This document shows positions 35,705 through 45,761 of a stretch of DNA of 64,000 nt, piece by piece (positions within the stretch are counted from its first letter, which is position 1; every line of letters begins with the position of its first letter). Under the pieces are notes generated by a model that saw nothing but the letters and a program-made list of their open reading frames with translations, was not told the origin of the DNA and made no database searches. The stretch comes from Oxalobacteraceae sp. CFBP 13730 (GTDB lineage: Bacteria; Pseudomonadota; Gammaproteobacteria; Burkholderiales; Burkholderiaceae_D). The stretch lies in assembly GCA_014841835.1 (NCBI GenBank), contig JACYUQ010000003.1:310001-374000 (forward strand), written 5' to 3'. The translations under genes and the position numbers were made by a program.

Positions 35705-38700
35705 GCCAGCAGCTCTCGCATCGCGCTGGCACGGCCAACCTGCTCGGTGCTGCCGCCCTTGATGACTTCATCGAGCAGTTCGCGTGCGCCTTCCTTGTCG
35801 CCGATTTCCTGGTAGGCCACGGCCAGATCGAGCTTGGTTTCCATTTCCATGTGCTCGGGCGAGAGCGGCGCCGGGGCTGGCGCCGTGTCATCGACCGGAT
35901 CAGCATCGAACGCCGCTGGCGGCGGCGCATCGGCCGTGGCCGACGCCGGAAGATCCAGGTCGAAGTCGAGCGTGTCGAGCGAGTTGCGCTGCAGCGTTGG
36001 TTCATCGCTGACCGGCCGCGCCGACAATTCTTCGGGCGCCGGCACCGGCGCCGGGGTGTCCGGCAGGTCGAACATGTCGAACGGATCGTCCTGGCGCGCC
36101 GCGAAGTCTTTCGGCTCGGCGCCGCCGGAAGCACGCGGCTCGGCCGGCAGGCCGAAGTCCATCGCGTCCAGGTCGAACAGCGGATCTTCGGACACATTCG
36201 CGTTCGAAGTCCCGCGCACGGCAGGCAGCGGATCATTCACGGGCGCTGGCGTGGCCGGCGTGACCGGTGCACCGAAGTCCATCGAATCCAGATCGAACAG
36301 CGGATCGCTCGGCGCTGCGGCGGCGGGCGCCGGCTGCGCCGGGCTGGCCGGCAGCGACGGCAAGCCGTCGAAGTCCCTGGCCAGGCCGGCCATGTCCACC
36401 GGCGTGGCCTGCACTTGCGGCTGCGGCGTCAGGTCAAGCGAGAAGTCGTCGCGCAGATCAGCCGGGGTGGCCGGGGTGGCCGGGGTGGCCGGGGTGGCTG
36501 CAGCGGCCTGCCCGGCAGGCGGCGCATCGAAGTCCATGTCGAATTCGAGGTCGTTGACGTCGGTCGACAGTGTCGACGCGGGCGTGGCCGCCGCTGCCGG
36601 CGGCAGCATGTCGAAGTCGAGGTCAGGCACGGCAGTCGCGTCCGGGTCGGGCCGGGTCGTGGTCGCCGGCGTCGGGGTCTCATCGTGCGTGACCGGCTCG
36701 AAAGCCAGTCCACCCAGGTCGAAGTCGAGCGTGTTGTCATCAAGGCGTGGCGCTGGCACCGGTTCGGCATGCGGCGCTGCGGTGTGATCAGCATCGTCCT
36801 TCGACAGCGAGAACGCCGACGCAGCGGCGACAGCACCGGCAGCGGTTGCGCCAGCGACGACGCCCGCGCTGGTGCCCGCATTGGTACCCGACATCGCGGA
36901 AGGCTCGTCAGCACGCAGCGCATCCTGGTATTGCTGCGACAGGATCGCCTGCTGGCTGCGCTCCTGCGCCGACGGCGTTGGCGCAGGAGCCGGCGCGGCG
37001 TTCGCGTACAGCGGATTCTGCGGGTCGAGGCCCAGGCCCAGCGCCGCGGCGTGTGCCCAGTCGTCGCCCTGGCCGTTCGTGAGCGCATGCAGCTCGCGCG
37101 CCTGCACCTCGAAAGCGCGGGCGTCCTTGCGCGTGGCGTAGATCTCGAGCAGCTTCAAGCGCACCGGATGACGGTCCGGGTGTGTGCGCAGCGCTTCCTT
37201 CAGGATTTCCTCGGCCTGCGCGTCGCGGCCGTAGGCGATGTACACGTCGGCTTCGGCAACCGGGTCGACTTCATTGGTATCGAGCTGGCTGGCCGATGGC
37301 GCGAAGCTGGAGTTGAAGACGCTGTTGTTGGTGTCGACGCTCTGGCCGCCGCTTTCGGCAAACAGCGACTGCGCGCTTGCGCCCTGCCCGCCCAGCACCG
37401 ACGGTTCGGTCGGCGCCGGCGCCACCGGCTTCGCATTGCGCTTGTGGCGCTGCGCGATGCCGAACAGGATCAAGAGCAGCACCAGCAGCGCTGCGGCGAT
37501 GTAGAGCATATTGTCCAATAGTGTGTCGACCAGGCCTTTTTCCGGTTCCGGTTCGGGAACCGGTTTTTTCAGACGTGGATGCGTGACCGGTTTGGCCGGC
37601 GTCGCCACGACGGGCGCCGCTGCAGCCTGCTCGGCTTCCGCGCCGGCGCGGCTTGGCACCGTCATCAGGTTTTCCAGTTCGCCGACGTTCTTTTCGAGCT
37701 GCTTGACGCGGGCCTCGGCCTGTTCGAGTTCGCGCTGCTTGGCCAGCGTGTCTTCGACGCTGGCGGTGCCGTCCTGGGGCGCGGCGCCCGTGCCCGGCGT
37801 GGCCTTCGACAGGCGCAGCTTGTCCTGCGCTTCGTTGGCGGCGGTCGGCTGTTCTTCCACCCGCGCGGTCACGCGCCCGGTGGCGCTCTGGCCGCCCTGC
37901 GGCGCGCTGGCCGGGGTACTGGCAGCGACCTGGCCGGCGAGCTTGTTGCGGTAGGCGTCAAAGTCCGCTGCATGTGCGACGACCACGCCGCGTGCTTCGC
38001 TCTGGCTCGCGCCGCCACGCAGCGCGTCGCTATCGGGCACGCTCAGGATCTGGCCCGACTTCAGGCGGTTCATATTGTTGCCGATGAAGGCGTCGGGATT
38101 GGCGCGGTACAGCGCCACCAGCATCATGTCGAGCGAAATCTGGGCCGGCTTCACGCGGGTGGCGATGCCACTGAGCGTATCGCCGCGCCTTACGCGGTAG
38201 GTGCTTTCTGCGGCGGTATCGCGCTGCGCCGCCTGGCGCTGGGCGCCTTCGCGTGCGGCGGCAATCCGCGAGCGTTCGGCTGTATCAGTTGGTGCAGCAG
38301 CAGCAGCAGGCGCCGCGGCCGCTGGTTGCGACGCGGCGCGCGGCGCCGGGCTGCCGGCCACCTGCGCCGGCTGCGTCGTGCGCAGTTCGGGCGGATCGAG
38401 CAGGAACGTGTACTCGCGCACCAGGCGCCCGTTATTCCAGGTCAGCTCGAGCAGCATGTCGACGAACGGTTCGTTCAGCGGCTGGCTGGACTCGACGCGG
38501 ATCACCTGGCGGCCACCGCGCTGCTCGACGGCGAAACGCAGCGACAGCAGCGCCGGATTGAAGTCGATGTTCGCGCTGCGGAAGGCTTCGGGCGTGGCCA
38601 GCTTGACGGCCATGCTGGCCGGGTCTTCCCCGGCGCTGGTCGTCAGTACGATTTCGGCGCGCAGTGGCTGGCCAAGTGCCGACAACACGGTCAATTTTCC

Positions 38701-38808
38701 AAGCCCGGCCGCACTGGCGGCGGAAGTGACGAACACTGCGCTGGCGATCGCTGCAGTGAGGGTTTTCAACGCAGGTGCCATGAGCTGAGATTGTTCCGAA
38801 AAATGCAT
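35701..38808 (-). CDS. fimV: FimV/HubP-like pilus and polarity hub protein
   Basis: This large envelope protein of 1035 residues begins with a signal peptide (about 10-34; ATG 38781 is an alternative start). The FimV N-terminal domain follows (about 35-135, GLGKLTVLSALGQPLRAEI). A LysM domain (about 205-260, YRVRRGDTLSGIATRVKP) binds peptidoglycan, and a coiled coil lies at about 350-375. One membrane helix lies at about 433-450 (MLYIAAALLVLLLILFGIA). The long acidic cytoplasmic part ends in the FimV C-terminal domain (about 990-1030, EMETKLDLAVAYQEIGDKEGARELLDEVIKGG). It organises cell poles, type IV pili and chemotaxis proteins in relatives. The cytoplasmic part contains near-repeats (FDLDSMDFG / FDLDAMDFG) and a 9-base tandem repeat. 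Confidence 0.92.
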   Translation of the reverse strand: MHFSEQSQLMAPALKTLTAAIASAVFVTSAASAAGLGKLTVLSALGQPLRAEIVLTTSAGEDPASMAVKLATPEAFRSANIDFNPALLSLRFAVEQRGGRQVIRVESSQPLNEPFVDMLLELTWNNGRLVREYTFLLDPPELRTTQPAQVAGSPAPRAASQPAAAAPAAAAAPTDTAERSRIAAAREGAQRQAAQRDTAAESTYRVRRGDTLSGIATRVKPAQISLDMMLVALYRANPDAFIGNNMNRLKSGQILSVPDSDALRGGASQSEARGVVVAHAADFDAYRNKLAGQVAASTPASAPQGGQSATGRVTARVEEQPTAANEAQDKLRLSKATPGTGAAPQDGTASVEDTLAKQRELEQAEARVKQLEKNVGELENLMTVPSRAGAEAEQAAAAPVVATPAKPVTHPRLKKPVPEPEPEKGLVDTLLDNMLYIAAALLVLLLILFGIAQRHKRNAKPVAPAPTEPSVLGGQGASAQSLFAESGGQSVDTNNSVFNSSFAPSASQLDTNEVDPVAEADVYIAYGRDAQAEEILKEALRTHPDRHPVRLKLLEIYATRKDARAFEVQARELHALTNGQGDDWAHAAALGLGLDPQNPLYANAAPAPAPTPSAQERSQQAILSQQYQDALRADEPSAMSGTNAGTSAGVVAGATAAGAVAAASAFSLSKDDADHTAAPHAEPVPAPRLDDNTLDFDLGGLAFEPVTHDETPTPATTTRPDPDATAVPDLDFDMLPPAAAATPASTLSTDVNDLEFDMDFDAPPAGQAAAATPATPATPATPADLRDDFSLDLTPQPQVQATPVDMAGLARDFDGLPSLPASPAQPAPAAAAPSDPLFDLDSMDFGAPVTPATPAPVNDPLPAVRGTSNANVSEDPLFDLDAMDFGLPAEPRASGGAEPKDFAARQDDPFDMFDLPDTPAPVPAPEELSARPVSDEPTLQRNSLDTLDFDLDLPASATADAPPPAAFDADPVDDTAPAPAPLSPEHMEMETKLDLAVAYQEIGDKEGARELLDEVIKGGSTEQVGRASAMRELLA
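36461..36498. repeat. 9-base tandem repeat inside fimV
   Basis: The unit GCCGGGGTG is repeated about four times without interruption. It encodes Ala-Thr-Pro repeats on the minus strand. The unit is a multiple of three, so slippage changes length but not frame. Confidence 0.85.
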
Positions 38809-39017
38809 AGTGAGCAGCGAGTTAGTTGGCCGAGGGAAAGACGGTTTCCCGGAGTCTCAACATAACATCATGCTCTAGGGCACGCAAGCGATGCGCACGT
38901 TTACAGCAGGAGGAACGGGGTGTTTTGTGGCCTGTGAGACATGCCTTTACGGGGTTCGATAACCACCAGACATGGTAGTTGCAAGGAATGCAACCGGCGA
39001 TGACGAACTGGAAATAA

Positions 39018-39050
39018 CGGGCCGGCCGCGAGGCAGGCGGCCCGTTCTAC
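39018..39050 (-). terminator. Possible terminator downstream of asd
   Basis: AACGGGCC and GGCCCGTT form a stem with a larger GC-rich loop. On the minus strand it is followed by ATTTCC, a weak T tract. It lies just after the asd stop codon, in the 276-base gap before fimV that otherwise must hold the fimV promoter. Confidence 0.45.
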
Positions 39051-39057
39051 AGCGCTT

Positions 39058-40185
39058 TTAACGCTCCAGCACGATGCGCAGCATGCGGCGTAGCGGCTCG
39101 GCCGCGCCCCACAGCAGCTGGTCGCCGACCGTGAACGCCGACAGGTAATCGTCACCCATCGACATCTTGCGCAGCCGGCCCACCGGGATGGTCAGCCCGC
39201 CCGTAACGGCGGCCGGCGACAGGTCGCGCATCGATGCTTCGCGGTTGTTCGGCACGACCTTCGTCCACGCGTTGTGCGAAGCGATGATGTCGCTGATCTC
39301 GTCCAGCGGCACGTCCCTCGTCAGCTTGATCGTCAGTGCCTGCGAGTGGCAGCGCATCGCGCCAATGCGCACGCACAGGCCATCGACGGGAATAGGTTTC
39401 GCATCGAAGCCCGCACCGCGACCGAGGATCTTGTTGGTCTCGGCGCCGGCCTTCCACTCTTCTTTCGACTGGCCGTTGCCCAGGTCCTTGTCGATCCACG
39501 GGATCAGGTTGCCGGCCAGCGGCACGCCGAACTGCTTGGTTTCGTCGCTTGACAGACCATGCTGGGTGGCCAGCACGGTGCGGTCGATTTCCAGGATGGC
39601 CGATGCAGGGTTGTCCAGCAGCGGCTTGATCGCGCTGTTGATGGTGCCGAACTGCGTGAGCAGTTCGCGCATGTGCTGCGCACCGCCGCCCGATGCCGCC
39701 TGGTAGGTCATCGACGTCATCCACTCGACCAGGCCTGCCTCGAACAGGCCGCCCAGGCCGATCAGCATGCACGACACGGTGCAGTTGCCACCAATGTAGT
39801 TCTTGACGCCGCGCGACAGCGCTGCGTCGATCACGGCGCGGTTGACAGGGTCGAGCACGATGACCGCATCGTCGTTCATGCGCAGCGTGGACGCAGCGTC
39901 GATCCAGTAGCCGTTCCAGCCGGCCGCGCGCAGTTGCGGGAACACTTCGCTCGTGTAGTCGCCGCCCTGGCAGGAAATGATGATCTCGCATTTGGAGAGC
40001 TCGGCGATGTCGCTCGCGCTCTTCAGGGTGGTTTCATTCTTCGCCATCGCCGGCGCGGCGCCGCCCGGATTCGACGTCGTGAAGAACACCGGCTCGATGT
40101 GGTCGAAATCGCCCTCTTCCTGCATGCGCTGCATCAGGACCGAGCCAACCATGCCGCGCCAACCTACCAGACCAACTAATTTCAT
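39058..40185 (-). CDS. asd: Aspartate-semialdehyde dehydrogenase
   Basis: It reduces aspartyl phosphate to aspartate semialdehyde, for lysine, methionine, threonine and diaminopimelate. It has 375 residues. The nucleotide fold starts [17 protein letters not shown]. The catalytic cysteine is in [16 protein letters not shown], and the active-site histidine is in [16 protein letters not shown]. Length and sequence match the gammaproteobacterial Asd type. It follows leuB after 26 bases. Confidence 0.97.
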   Translation of the reverse strand: MKLVGLVGWRGMVGSVLMQRMQEEGDFDHIEPVFFTTSNPGGAAPAMAKNETTLKSASDIAELSKCEIIISCQGGDYTSEVFPQLRAAGWNGYWIDAASTLRMNDDAVIVLDPVNRAVIDAALSRGVKNYIGGNCTVSCMLIGLGGLFEAGLVEWMTSMTYQAASGGGAQHMRELLTQFGTINSAIKPLLDNPASAILEIDRTVLATQHGLSSDETKQFGVPLAGNLIPWIDKDLGNGQSKEEWKAGAETNKILGRGAGFDAKPIPVDGLCVRIGAMRCHSQALTIKLTRDVPLDEISDIIASHNAWTKVVPNNREASMRDLSPAAVTGGLTIPVGRLRKMSMGDDYLSAFTVGDQLLWGAAEPLRRMLRIVLER

Positions 40186-40211
40186 CGTCTTCTTTCAGTG
40201 TGATTACAGTG

Positions 40212-41282
40212 TTATCCGAGCGCCGCGACGACCGCGTTGCCCATCTCTTCGGTGCCCACGCGGGTGGACCCTGATTCATGAATGTCCGGTGTGCGCAGGC
40301 CCTGGGCCAGCACGCGCTTGACGGCGTTGTCGATGCGGTCTGCCTGCTCCGTCAGGCCAAAGGTAAAGCGCAGCATCATCGCGGCCGACAGGATCGTCGC
40401 CAGCGGATTGGCCACGCCCTGCCCAGCGATGTCCGGCGCCGAGCCGTGCGACGGCTCGTACAGGCCCTTGTTGTTCGCGTCGAGCGAGGCCGATGGCAGC
40501 ATGCCGATCGAGCCGGTCAGCATCGCGGCCGCGTCCGACAGGATATCGCCGAACATATTGCCGGTGACGAGCACATCGAATTTTTTCGGCGCCCGCACCA
40601 GTTGCATGGCGGCGTTATCGACGTACATGTGATCGAGTTCGACGCCGGCGTATTCCTTGTGGACGTCGGTGACGATATCGCGCCAGAACTGACCTGTTTC
40701 GAGCACGTTGGCCTTGTCGACGCTGGTCACGCGCTTGTCGCGTTTCAGCGCGGCCTGGAACGCCACGTGGGCGATGCGGCGGATTTCGCCTTCGGCGTAG
40801 CGCATCGTGTCGAAGCCTTCGCGCTGGCCTTTGAACGGCCCGTCCGGGCATTCGCGCACACCGCGCGGCTTGCCAAAGTAGATGTCGCCCGTCAGTTCGC
40901 GGATGATCAGGATATCCAGGCCCGACACCACTTCGGGCTTGAGGGTCGAGGCGCCAGCCAGTTCCGGATACAGGATCGCCGGGCGCAGGTTGGCGAACAG
41001 GCCCAGTTCGCGGCGCAGGCCGAGAATCGCCTGTTCGGGGCGCAGCGCGCGCTCGAGCGTGTCGTATTTGTAATCGCCCACGGCGCCGAACAGCACCGCG
41101 TCGGCATCCTTGGCCAGCTTGAGCGTGCTATCGGGCAGCGGGTGGCCGTGCGCGGCGTAGCCGGCACCGCCTACTTCTGCGGTGTTCATCTCGAAGCGCT
41201 CACCGAGCGCGTTCAATACCTTGACCGCCTGGGCGGTGATCTCGGGGCCGATGCCGTCACCCGGCAGGATCGCAATCTTCAT
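40212..41282 (-). CDS. leuB: 3-isopropylmalate dehydrogenase
   Basis: This is the third leucine-specific enzyme, which oxidises 3-isopropylmalate with NAD. It has 356 residues. Motifs are [11 protein letters not shown] at the start, [14 protein letters not shown], the metal-binding [29 protein letters not shown] region and [14 protein letters not shown]. The ATG at 41282 ([10 protein letters not shown]) is chosen because the family motif follows directly. leuD ends 41 bases upstream. Confidence 0.97.
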   Translation of the reverse strand: MKIAILPGDGIGPEITAQAVKVLNALGERFEMNTAEVGGAGYAAHGHPLPDSTLKLAKDADAVLFGAVGDYKYDTLERALRPEQAILGLRRELGLFANLRPAILYPELAGASTLKPEVVSGLDILIIRELTGDIYFGKPRGVRECPDGPFKGQREGFDTMRYAEGEIRRIAHVAFQAALKRDKRVTSVDKANVLETGQFWRDIVTDVHKEYAGVELDHMYVDNAAMQLVRAPKKFDVLVTGNMFGDILSDAAAMLTGSIGMLPSASLDANNKGLYEPSHGSAPDIAGQGVANPLATILSAAMMLRFTFGLTEQADRIDNAVKRVLAQGLRTPDIHESGSTRVGTEEMGNAVVAALG

Positions 41283-41323
41283 GCTCGTCTTTCTTGTCTT
41301 GGTTTCTTGTCCTGGCGCCGCGA

Positions 41324-41971
41324 TCAGATCGCGTTGGCCAGCCACGGCTGGGCCGCGAGATGGCGTTGTTCGAACGCGCGGATGTCGCCCGCATGGCGCA
41401 GCGTCAGGCCGATGTCGTCCAGGCCATTCAACAGGCAGTACTTGCGAAAGTCGTCGATGGCAAAGCCGAACGACAGGCTGCCGTCATGCGTGCCGATGCG
41501 CTGCTGTTCGAGGTCGATCGTCAGCTGGAAGCCCGGCTGGTGCTCGACTGCCTGGAACAGCGCCTCGACTTCGTCTTCGGTCAATGCGATCGGCAACAGG
41601 CCAATCTTGAAGCAGTTGTTGAAGAAGATGTCGGCAAAACTCGGCGCGACGACGGCGCGAAAACCGAACTGCTGCAGCGCCCACGGCGCGTGCTCGCGCG
41701 ACGAGCCGCAGCCGAAGTTCTTGCGCGTCAGCAGAATCGAGGCGCCCGCAAACTGCGGCTGGTTCAGCACGAAGTCGGGATTGAGCGGCCGCGCGCTGTT
41801 GTCCTGCCCCGGCTCGCCGTGGTCCAGGTAACGCCATTCGTCGAACAGGTTCGGGCCGAAGCCGGTGCGCCGGATCGATTTGAGGAACTGCTTCGGGATG
41901 ATGGCGTCGGTGTCGACGTTGGCGCGGTCGAGCGGCGCCACCAGGCCTTCGTGTACGGTGAACTTATCCAT
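41324..41971 (-). CDS. leuD: 3-isopropylmalate dehydratase small subunit
   Basis: With LeuC it isomerises 2- to 3-isopropylmalate. It is a swivel-domain protein of 215 residues. It has the family start [30 protein letters not shown] and the substrate loop [15 protein letters not shown]. The ATG at 41971 is fixed by this start. It lies just downstream of the small lipoprotein gene in the leucine block. Confidence 0.97.
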   Translation of the reverse strand: MDKFTVHEGLVAPLDRANVDTDAIIPKQFLKSIRRTGFGPNLFDEWRYLDHGEPGQDNSARPLNPDFVLNQPQFAGASILLTRKNFGCGSSREHAPWALQQFGFRAVVAPSFADIFFNNCFKIGLLPIALTEDEVEALFQAVEHQPGFQLTIDLEQQRIGTHDGSLSFGFAIDDFRKYCLLNGLDDIGLTLRHAGDIRAFEQRHLAAQPWLANAI

Positions 41972-41981
41972 CTTGGTGGCC

Positions 41982-42104
41982 TTATTTGCCGCCGGCGCCG
42001 GTGACGACCTGGCCGACTTTCGAGACATCGCGGCCGATGCCCGACACGGTGTTGCAGCCGGCCAGCAGGATGGCGACGAGGGAGAGTGCGAGAGCTTTTT
42101 TCAT
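41982..42104 (-). CDS. Entericidin A/B family lipoprotein
   Basis: This very small protein of 40 residues is read on the minus strand between leuC and leuD. It starts [19 protein letters not shown] and ends VTGAGGK. The lipobox LLAGC places a lipid-modified cysteine at residue 17, and the short mature part has the entericidin pattern (IGRDV..VGQ). Entericidins are small envelope lipoproteins; in E. coli the A/B pair is an antidote/toxin couple. Position between leuC and leuD is common in Burkholderiales. Only one copy is present, so toxin or antidote roles cannot be assigned. Confidence 0.88.
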   Translation of the reverse strand: MKKALALSLVAILLAGCNTVSGIGRDVSKVGQVVTGAGGK

Positions 42105-42170
42105 GATGTCCTGAACGAGAAAATGGTCGTGGAATTGGTCGTGGAATCGATCGCAATACGCCTTAACGCA

Positions 42171-43571
42171 TCAGAGCGCGCGTACGTCGACAAAGTGCCC
42201 CGCAATCCCTGCGGCGGCGGCCATTGCGGGCGATACCAGGTGCGTGCGGCCACCCTGGCCCTGGCGGCCTTCGAAGTTGCGGTTCGACGTCGACGCGCAG
42301 CGTTCGCCCGGTTCCAGACGGTCGGCGTTCATCGCCAGACACATCGAGCAACCCGGCTCGCGCCATTCGAAGCCGGCGGCCAGGAAGATCTGGTCGAGGC
42401 CTTCGCGCTCGGCCTGTTCCTTGACCAAACCGGACCCCGGCACGACCATCGCCAGCTTGACGTTGGGCGCGCGCTGGCGGCCGCGCACGACATCGGCCGC
42501 GGCGCGCAGGTCTTCGATGCGCGAGTTGGTGCACGAACCGATGAACACCTTGTCGATCGCCACTTCGTCGATCGGCGTGCCCGCCGCCAGGTCCATGTAG
42601 ACCAGCGCTTTTTCGATGGCGCCGCGGCGCACCGGATCGTGTTCGTCGAGCGGATCGGGCACGCGGCCGTCGATCGCGATCACCATCTCGGGCGAGGTGC
42701 CCCAGGTGACCTGCGGCTGGATGTCGTGCGCGTCGAGTTCGACAACCGTGTCGAACGCAGCGCCGTCGTCGCTATGCAGCGTGCGCCAGTAGGCCACGGC
42801 CTGCTCCCATTGATCGGCTGTGGGCGACAGCGGCCGGTCCTTGACGTAGGCGATCGTGGTGTCGTCGACCGCCACCATGCCGGCGCGCGCGCCCGCTTCG
42901 ATCGCCATATTACAGACCGTCATGCGGCCTTCCATCGACAGCGCGCGGATCGTGGAACCGCCGAATTCGATCGCATAACCAGTGCCGCCGGCCGTGCCGA
43001 TGCGGCCGATCACGGCCAGCACGATGTCCTTGGCCGTCACGCCCGGGCGCAAATCGCCCTCGACCCTGACCAGCATCGCTTTGGATTTTTTGGCCAGCAG
43101 CGTTTGCGTGGCCAGCACGTGCTCGACTTCCGACGTGCCGATGCCGTGGGCCAGGCAGCCAAAGGCGCCGTGGGTCGACGTGTGCGAATCGCCGCAGACG
43201 ACCGTCATGCCGGGCAGCGTGGCGCCCTGCTCCGGCCCGATCACGTGCACGATGCCCTGGCGCAGGTCGTTCATGTTGAAGTACGTGAGACCGAAGGCTT
43301 TGGCATTGGCATCGAGCGTTTCGACCTGCAGGCGCGACGTGGGGTCGGCGATGCCCTGGGCGCGGTCGGTGGTGGGCACGTTGTGGTCGGCCACGGCCAG
43401 CGTGCTCGATGTCCGCCATAGTCCGCGGCCAGCGTCGCGCAGGCCATCGAAGGCTTGCGGGCTGGTCACTTCGTGTACCAGGTGCCGGTCGATATACAGG
43501 ACGGTGGTGCCATCGGCGTCGGCACGCACGACATGGGAATCCCAGAGTTTGTCGTAGAGCGTTTTTTGCAT
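42171..43571 (-). CDS. leuC: 3-isopropylmalate dehydratase large subunit
   Basis: This aconitase-family subunit has 466 residues. The three [4Fe-4S] cysteines are in [14 protein letters not shown] and in the [11 protein letters not shown] pair. Other motifs are the start [14 protein letters not shown], and [31 protein letters not shown]. It is the first gene of leuC-ecn-leuD-leuB. The promoter must lie in the 43572-43760 gap. Confidence 0.97.
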   Translation of the reverse strand: MQKTLYDKLWDSHVVRADADGTTVLYIDRHLVHEVTSPQAFDGLRDAGRGLWRTSSTLAVADHNVPTTDRAQGIADPTSRLQVETLDANAKAFGLTYFNMNDLRQGIVHVIGPEQGATLPGMTVVCGDSHTSTHGAFGCLAHGIGTSEVEHVLATQTLLAKKSKAMLVRVEGDLRPGVTAKDIVLAVIGRIGTAGGTGYAIEFGGSTIRALSMEGRMTVCNMAIEAGARAGMVAVDDTTIAYVKDRPLSPTADQWEQAVAYWRTLHSDDGAAFDTVVELDAHDIQPQVTWGTSPEMVIAIDGRVPDPLDEHDPVRRGAIEKALVYMDLAAGTPIDEVAIDKVFIGSCTNSRIEDLRAAADVVRGRQRAPNVKLAMVVPGSGLVKEQAEREGLDQIFLAAGFEWREPGCSMCLAMNADRLEPGERCASTSNRNFEGRQGQGGRTHLVSPAMAAAAGIAGHFVDVRAL

Positions 43572-43764
43572 GGTCAGTCCATTGATGCGGTGTGAGGGCG
43601 CACAGGGGGCGCGCGCGGTCGCCGGGACAGGGTGCCCGGCAGCCGGGTTTTCGATTATGCCATAGTTGTGCTGTGGTGCACCATGCCGGGGCAGCGCATG
43701 TTTATGCCAAGGACCTTAACATGTGGCAAATTAAGTTTGCAAGGGGTTTGCCATGCACAAATAA

Positions 43765-43794
43765 AAAAAGCCCGGATCAGTGACCCGGGCTTTT
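43765..43794 (-). terminator. Rho-independent terminator of cheA
   Basis: AAAAGCCCGG pairs with CCGGGCTTTT, and on the minus strand the stem is followed by a T run. It lies about 48 bases after the cheA stop codon. Confidence 0.8.
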
Positions 43795-43841
43795 CCCTGC
43801 GCTTTTGCCGGCGCGCGGCATTGGCGTTGCTTTATGCTGCT

Positions 43842-45761
43842 TTACGCTGCCAGGCGCACGCTGCTGCGGCAGCCGTCCATCAGGAACGACAGGCCCACAA
43901 CCAGCACCAGTTCACCTTCGGCCGAACGCGCCGTGCCGGTGATGCCTTCGACCGAGAGTGCGGTCATCGGCTTGATCACCAGGTCGGCCGTGCCATCGAC
44001 CGCTTCCATCGCCAGGATGTACGGTTGTGGTGCGTTGATGACGATGCCGACCTTTTCGGAACCGGCCTCGTAGCCCAGCGCCAGCGCCAGCGAGCGCACC
44101 GGCAGCGGACGGCCCTGGTCTTTCAGCACCGGGGCGCCGCCGACACAGGCGAATTCGTCCGGCAGCTCGACGACGCGCTCGACGACCGCCATCGGCAGCG
44201 CCAGTTGCGCGCCCGACGTCGACACCAGCATCGTCGGCACGATCGACAGCTCGATCGGCAGGCGGATTGCAAAGCGCGTGCCCTTGCCCATCTGCGATTC
44301 GATGCGGATGGCGCCGCGGTTCTTCTCCACCGCCGTCTTGACCACGTCCATGCCCACGCCGCGGCCGGAAACCGAGGAAGCGACTTCCTTGGTCGAGAAG
44401 CCCGGCAGGAACACCAGCTGGTAAGCGTCTTCGTCGCTCTGCGCGCCGTTTTCGCCGATCAGGCCCTTGTCCATGGCGATCTTGCGCAGGCGGGTCGGGT
44501 CCATGCCCTTGCCGTCATCCTGCAGCACGATCATGACGCTGTTGGCTTCCTGCCAGGCTTTCAGCAGGATGAAGGCCTTGGCCGGCTTGCCGTTGGCGAC
44601 GCGGTCGGCAGGCGACTCGACACCGTGGTCCAGGGCGTTGCGCAGCATGTGCACCAGCGGATCGTACAGGCTGTCCACGACGACGCGGTCGACTTCGGTC
44701 TCGGCGCCTTCGATGGTCAGTTCGACGTCCTTGCCCAAGTCTTTCGCCAGCTCGCGCACCAGGCGCGGGAATTTCTGGAACAGGCGGCCCACCGGCTGCA
44801 TGCGGGTTGCCAGTGTGGCGCGCTGCAGTTCGGCCGAATAGCGCGACGCGCGTTCGAGCGTTTCGGCCAGCGTGGCGATCAGCGTCGCAGCCTGGCCTTC
44901 GAACTTGAACTGCTGCAAGCGTTCGAGTAACACGGCGGCCTGGTTTGCGGCCTGGACCGATTCACCGGCCACTTCGAGCAGCGCATCGAGCTTGACCGCA
45001 TCGATGCGGATGCTTTCGTCCTTGGCCGGCGCGTTGGCGACCGGCTTGGCGTCGTTGCGGCGTTCGGTGCCGTCCCAGCCTTTGCCACCGGGCGCGGGAG
45101 CGGTCGTGGTGGCGACTGCCGTTGACGGGGTGGCGGCTGCGGGGGCGGCTTGTGCAACCGCAGGTGCTGCGGTGGTTACGGGCGCAGCAACTGCGGTAAC
45201 AACGGCTGGTGCGCCGGCGATGGCATTGGCGGCCGGGACCACGGTGTTGTACATGCCGACCCAGTCCAGGCCATCGTCGCCGACGACCGGTGCGACAGCT
45301 GCCGTAACTGCAACCGGCGCAGCTGCGACCGGCGCTGGCACCACCGATGCGGCGACTGGCGCCGGCGCGCTGTTGCCTTTGCCTTCGATCGCGTCCATCA
45401 GGATGCGTTCGAGGTCGGCCGGCATCTGCGCCAGGCCTTCCGGCGGCGTGCCGTTGTTCAGGTCACCCAGCTGGTCGGCCACGAAGCCCGAGGCCTGCAG
45501 CGCTGCTTCGATCGCGATCGGCGTGACCGGCGCGGCACCGGTGCGCAGCGCATCGAACAGGTTTTCGGTCAGGTGACAGGCCGCGACGAGTGCAGGCAGG
45601 CCCATGAAACCGGCGCCGCCCTTGATCGTGTGGAACGACCGGAACACCGCGTTCAGGGTTTCCTTGTTGTCGGGATCGCGTTCGAGGCGCAGCAGGTGCT
45701 CTTCAACATTGACCGCCAGATCCATCGCCTCGACGACGAAATCCTTCAGCATATCGTCCAT
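43842..45761 (-). CDS. cheA: Chemotaxis histidine kinase CheA (short linker type)
   Basis: This kinase has 639 residues. The Hpt domain (1-105) has the phospho-acceptor His44 in FRSFHTIKGGAGFMG. A long Ala/Val/Pro-rich linker follows (about 125-245) where classical CheA has a P2 CheY-binding domain; no P2 fold is visible. The dimerisation helices come next (IRIDAVKLDALLEVAGESVQ), then the HATPase with MLRNALDHGVE, and the C-terminal CheW-like domain (about 500-639). The linker is unusual. It is coupled to cheZ: the cheZ stop codon TAA and the cheA start ATG share one base. Confidence 0.92.
   Translation of the reverse strand: MDDMLKDFVVEAMDLAVNVEEHLLRLERDPDNKETLNAVFRSFHTIKGGAGFMGLPALVAACHLTENLFDALRTGAAPVTPIAIEAALQASGFVADQLGDLNNGTPPEGLAQMPADLERILMDAIEGKGNSAPAPVAASVVPAPVAAAPVAVTAAVAPVVGDDGLDWVGMYNTVVPAANAIAGAPAVVTAVAAPVTTAAPAVAQAAPAAATPSTAVATTTAPAPGGKGWDGTERRNDAKPVANAPAKDESIRIDAVKLDALLEVAGESVQAANQAAVLLERLQQFKFEGQAATLIATLAETLERASRYSAELQRATLATRMQPVGRLFQKFPRLVRELAKDLGKDVELTIEGAETEVDRVVVDSLYDPLVHMLRNALDHGVESPADRVANGKPAKAFILLKAWQEANSVMIVLQDDGKGMDPTRLRKIAMDKGLIGENGAQSDEDAYQLVFLPGFSTKEVASSVSGRGVGMDVVKTAVEKNRGAIRIESQMGKGTRFAIRLPIELSIVPTMLVSTSGAQLALPMAVVERVVELPDEFACVGGAPVLKDQGRPLPVRSLALALGYEAGSEKVGIVINAPQPYILAMEAVDGTADLVIKPMTALSVEGITGTARSAEGELVLVVGLSFLMDGCRSSVRLAA

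Noticed and set aside
43572-43760. Leucine leader peptide upstream of leuC
   Set aside because: No short frame with a run of leucine codons and no attenuator hairpin oriented toward leuC was found; the hairpin present belongs to cheA.
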